DNA of 7,221 bases, from the NCBI GenBank assembly GCA_017483235.1, contig JAFULE010000142.1, forward strand, positions 1 through 7,221, given 5' to 3'. The notes under the pieces were generated by a model. The model ran no database searches. It saw only the letters and a list, made by a program, of their open reading frames with translations, and was not told where the DNA came from. This DNA is from Faecalibacterium sp. GTDB taxonomy: Bacteria > Bacillota > Clostridia > Oscillospirales > Ruminococcaceae. Both the position numbers and the translations under genes were made by a program. This document shows positions 5,323 through 7,221 of this stretch, one piece after another; the first letter of the stretch is position 1; the number at the start of each line of letters is the position of its first letter.

Positions 5323-6711
5323 TCAATCTACGGTTTCGGCATCCTTTTTGATCAGCTTAACCAATGTACCGCTCAGCAGGAACAGGCCGATCAAGTTGGG
5401 GATTGCCATCATACCGTTGCAGGTATCGGCAATGTCCCACAGCAGTTTCAAATCCACGACAGCGCCCGGAATGGCCACCAGCGAATACAGCACCATAAAC
5501 ACCGTGTTGGCCTTACTGCCCACGATAAACTCCAGACAACGCACACCGTACAAGCCCCAACCAATGATGGTGGAGAAAGCAAAGCAGCACAGCGCCACCG
5601 CCGTGAAGATGGAAACCCAGCTGCCATAGGTGTTGACAAAGCCACTGATGGTCAGTTCGGCGCCAGCGGTAACGCCGTAGTTGATGGCGGGCGCACCCAG
5701 CAAAACCGTGAGGGCGGTGAGGGTGCAGACCACGATCGTATCACAGAACACCTCAAAGATACCGAAGTAGCCCTGCTGCACCGGCGCTTTGATATCCGAC
5801 GCCGCGTGAGCAATGGAACCGGTGCCAAGGCCGGCCTCGTTGGAGAAGATGCCGCGGGATACGCCGCGCCGCATGCTGATGAACATGCTGCCCACCACAC
5901 CGCCGGTGAAACCCGCCGGGGTAAAGGCACCCACAAAAATGCTTTGCAGTACAGCCGGAAGCTTGCCAATATTCAGCGCAATGACGCCCACGCCCAGCAC
6001 CACATACAGCACCGCCATAAAGGGCACCAGCTTTTCGGTAAAGCGGCCGATCCGCTTCAGGCCGCCCAGCAGCACCATGGCCACCATAATGGCAATGAGG
6101 ATGCCAACGATCAGATTAACACCGTAGACCGAATCGGCGGTGATCAGGCCGTAACTTTGCAGCGCAGTGTTAATGGAGGCGGTAATGGTGTTCACCTGCG
6201 TGGCATTGCCGGTGCCAAACACGGTAAGCACCCCCAGTGCCGCATACAAATAGCCCAGAAAATGCCACTGCTTGCCAAGGCCATTTTTGATGTAGTACAT
6301 AGGGCCGCCCACCCAGTCGCCATGGGGGTTGCGCTCACGGAACTGCACCGCCAGTGTGACTTCGGCAAACTTGGTGCACATGCCCAGCAGCGCGCTGATC
6401 CACATCCAGAACACTGCGCCCGGGCCGCCCAGCGCAATGGCTCCGGCCACGCCGGCAATGTTGCCGGTGCCTACTGTGGCTGCCAACGCAGTGCACACTG
6501 CCTGAAACGGGGTAACTGCGCCGTCCTGCGCATCTTCTTTGCGGAACATTCGCCCTATGGTAGCGCGCATGGCAACACCGAACTTGCGCAGCTGAACAAA
6601 ACCGCTGCGGCAGCTGAGCCACAGCCCCACGCCCAGAATCAGCACCATGGCCGGCACACCCCAGACAAAGTCGTTGAGCAGCTTATTGACCTGTGTGATC
6701 GTTTGAACCAT
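5323..6711 (-). CDS. Alanine/glycine:cation (Na+) symporter, AGCS family (462 aa)
   Basis: This is a secondary transporter of the AGCS family (LeuT-like fold) that imports alanine or glycine with Na+ or H+. The start at 6711 (MVQTITQVNKLLNDFVWG) has AAGGGTGG six bases upstream; the ATG at 6747 lies in the promoter region and is rejected. Diagnostic blocks are the segment starting GTGNIAGVAGAIALGGPGAV at 81 and continuing FWMW to 104, GGPMYYIKNGLG (135-146), and RGIFSNEAGLGTGSIAHAA (286-304). TIIGWGLYG (381-389) and a hydrophobic end NLIGLFLLSG (439-448) before a charged tail KKDAETVD complete it. About eleven hydrophobic segments can be traced and the length fits the family (about 440-500). 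All conserved blocks are intact, so it should be functional; alanine versus glycine cannot be decided. It is monocistronic and shares the terminator with the convergent alcohol dehydrogenase gene. Confidence 0.95.
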   Translation of the reverse strand: MVQTITQVNKLLNDFVWGVPAMVLILGVGLWLSCRSGFVQLRKFGVAMRATIGRMFRKEDAQDGAVTPFQAVCTALAATVGTGNIAGVAGAIALGGPGAVFWMWISALLGMCTKFAEVTLAVQFRERNPHGDWVGGPMYYIKNGLGKQWHFLGYLYAALGVLTVFGTGNATQVNTITASINTALQSYGLITADSVYGVNLIVGILIAIMVAMVLLGGLKRIGRFTEKLVPFMAVLYVVLGVGVIALNIGKLPAVLQSIFVGAFTPAGFTGGVVGSMFISMRRGVSRGIFSNEAGLGTGSIAHAASDIKAPVQQGYFGIFEVFCDTIVVCTLTALTVLLGAPAINYGVTAGAELTISGFVNTYGSWVSIFTAVALCCFAFSTIIGWGLYGVRCLEFIVGSKANTVFMVLYSLVAIPGAVVDLKLLWDIADTCNGMMAIPNLIGLFLLSGTLVKLIKKDAETVD

Positions 6712-6733
6712 ATACTTCCACCCTTCCGTGTAA

Positions 6734-6751
6734 ATGATTAACATCAATCAT
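6734..6751. promoter_or_regulatory. Dyad ATGATT-N6-AATCAT over the symporter start region (possible operator)
   Basis: Two six-base inverted halves (6734-6739 and 6746-6751) are separated by six bases and overlap the symporter -10 box and expected start site, where a repressor would act. A related TTGATTTAC lies upstream at 6794-6802. Short dyads arise by chance in AT-rich DNA, so this is a candidate only. Confidence 0.25.
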
Positions 6752-6755
6752 ATCA
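6747..6755 (-). promoter_or_regulatory. Extended -10 promoter element of the symporter gene
   Basis: Read on the minus strand the site is TGATATGAT, an extended -10 one base different from that of the NCS2 permease. The -35 region (GTGCAA, 6775-6770) is poor. The expected start near 6740 gives a leader of about 29 bases before the ATG at 6711. Confidence 0.6.
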
Positions 6756-6826
6756 CATTCTGCCCGATTTTGCACGAAAAAAGTGACTTTTGGTTGATTT
6801 ACCGCTATGCAAGGACAGAAGGAACG

Positions 6827-6873
6827 AAAAAAACAACGGTGCCGGACTTTCCACCATGGAAAATCCGGCACCG
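6827..6873 (-). terminator. Intrinsic terminator for leftward transcription from the right of the window
   Basis: Arms CGGTGCCGGA (6837-6846) and 6864-6873 pair perfectly. Five further pairs, TTTCC/GGAAA (6848-6852 with 6858-6862), continue the stem around loop ACCAT. The single C-A mismatch in plus-strand RNA is a G-U pair in minus-strand RNA, giving 16 continuous pairs followed by TTGTTTTTTT. It therefore ends a minus-strand transcript entering from beyond 6874. It lies upstream of the symporter promoter, so it also insulates that gene. Confidence 0.82.
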
Positions 6874-6879
6874 CTTTTC

Positions 6880-7221
6880 ATCGTTATTTCGTCAAGTTTA
6901 AGCGGAAACGCCCTTAAAAGTTCACTCCCACTCGTTGCAGCTATCTATGACTTAAATAAATTTGTTTAGTGAACATGATACCTGCTGTTCTGATTATTTT
7001 GATTACCCATATTATCTTAGCTGTACGATGGATGCTTATCAAAATCTTATCAGTGGTGATAAAGTGCCGTGGGGAGTACAAGATAATTGTTATAGGTGGT
7101 TTGGACGTATTGTAGCATATATCGAAGCAATTTTCTGGATGCTGCTCCGATTTTTTATAGCTCAAGCTGCTCATTCCATCTTCTTGATTTATAAAACACA
7201 ACGGAAAGAACTGCAGCAACC
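6880..7221. other. AT-rich region without a recognised gene, right edge of window
   Basis: Composition drops to about 33% GC (7081-7140) against about 60-70% in the neighbouring genes. No RNA gene or insertion sequence end was recognised. Codon-aligned frames are open on both strands to the edge: plus from 6956, minus from the edge down to a stop at 6941-6943. Neither has a convincing start with ribosome binding site or a known motif. A 7-base inverted repeat (6920-6926 with 6968-6974) and a small dyad TTATCA/TGATAA (7047-7052 with 7057-7062, approximate) are present but can be chance. Confidence 0.5.
7028..7221 (+). CDS. Possible hypothetical protein, 3' partial (low confidence)
   Basis: An ATG at 7028 opens a frame of 64 codons that is still open at the window end. 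It begins MDAYQNLISGDKVPWGVQDN, then has a hydrophobic, membrane-like stretch (IVAYIEAIFWMLLRFF, about residues 30-45) and a charged tail (YKTQRKELQQ). The frame is open upstream to a stop at 6953-6955. The composition (balanced residues, Trp and Gly) looks more protein-like than the opposite strand's frame. However, no ribosome binding site precedes the ATG, I recognise no family, and the opposite codon-aligned frame is also open. It could be a gene start, a decayed fragment, or non-coding AT-rich DNA. Confidence 0.25.
   Translation, partial: MDAYQNLISGDKVPWGVQDNCYRWFGRIVAYIEAIFWMLLRFFIAQAAHSIFLIYKTQRKELQQ

Noticed and set aside
5314..6741. A 475-codon open frame on plus, antisense to the symporter
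   Set aside because: Its residues are His/Gln/Asn/Ala-rich and match no family, while the minus strand gives an intact AGCS protein with all signature blocks. The open frame follows from GC-rich third positions.
6890..6930. Minus-strand fragment ending ...CNEWE-stop at about 6922-6936, reminiscent of C-termini ending in EWE
   Set aside because: The frame has a stop only about nine residues upstream, so it is too short to support even as a pseudogene.
6920..6974. Inverted repeat GTTCACT/AGTGAAC as mobile-element ends
   Set aside because: Seven bases over a 55-base span is expected by chance in a region this size; there is no target duplication and no transposase.
1..7221. CRISPR array, toxin-antitoxin pair, or defence system
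   Set aside because: No regularly spaced repeats, no cas-like proteins and no small gene pairs were seen on either strand; the genes present belong to known families.

Overview
The window looks like a piece of a Gram-positive gut anaerobe chromosome of the Oscillospiraceae (Faecalibacterium/Gemmiger-like). This is an inference from high-GC coding sequence with G/C-ending codons, Clostridia-type ribosome binding sites (AGGAG, AGAAAGGA), a butanol-dehydrogenase-like alcohol dehydrogenase and a Firmicutes-type phage tail module. No rRNA or species marker is present, so the genus is a guess.

Positions 1-2032 (plus strand) are the late end of a prophage. They hold the 3' part of a collagen-like, coiled-coil tail fibre gene, a directly abutting small tail-associated protein whose C-terminal half is strikingly AT-rich, and a GH25 lysozyme (endolysin) with an SH3-like region and an alanine-rich coiled-coil tail. 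No holin is visible. The prophage stops against the 3' end of tRNA-Pro(CGG), a plausible attachment site.

Positions 2051-2371 (minus strand) are a tRNA unit: a perfect consensus promoter (TTGACA-17-TATAAT), tRNA-Gln(CTG), an intrinsic terminator, tRNA-Pro(CGG), and a second terminator. A full terminator between the two tRNAs leaves no obvious promoter for tRNA-Pro.

Positions 2396-6752 are host metabolism: a purine-type NCS2 (AzgA/PbuG) permease on minus, a divergently transcribed YqhD/BDH-type iron-containing alcohol dehydrogenase on plus, and an alanine/glycine:cation symporter on minus. The last two converge on a shared bidirectional terminator. Each gene has its own promoter-like sequence, and nothing ties the three into one pathway. 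Nucleobase uptake, reduction of an aldehyde during fermentation, and amino-acid uptake are independent housekeeping roles.

Positions 6753-7221 contain no recognised gene. They hold a strong terminator oriented to stop leftward transcription, followed by about 340 bases of AT-rich DNA unlike the rest of the window, with unidentified open frames running off the right edge on both strands.

I found no new multi-gene system. The points most worth checking are the prophage/tRNA junction, the terminator between the two tRNAs, a possible small plus-strand RNA at about 2408-2481, the composition switch inside the tail gene, and the AT-rich right end.
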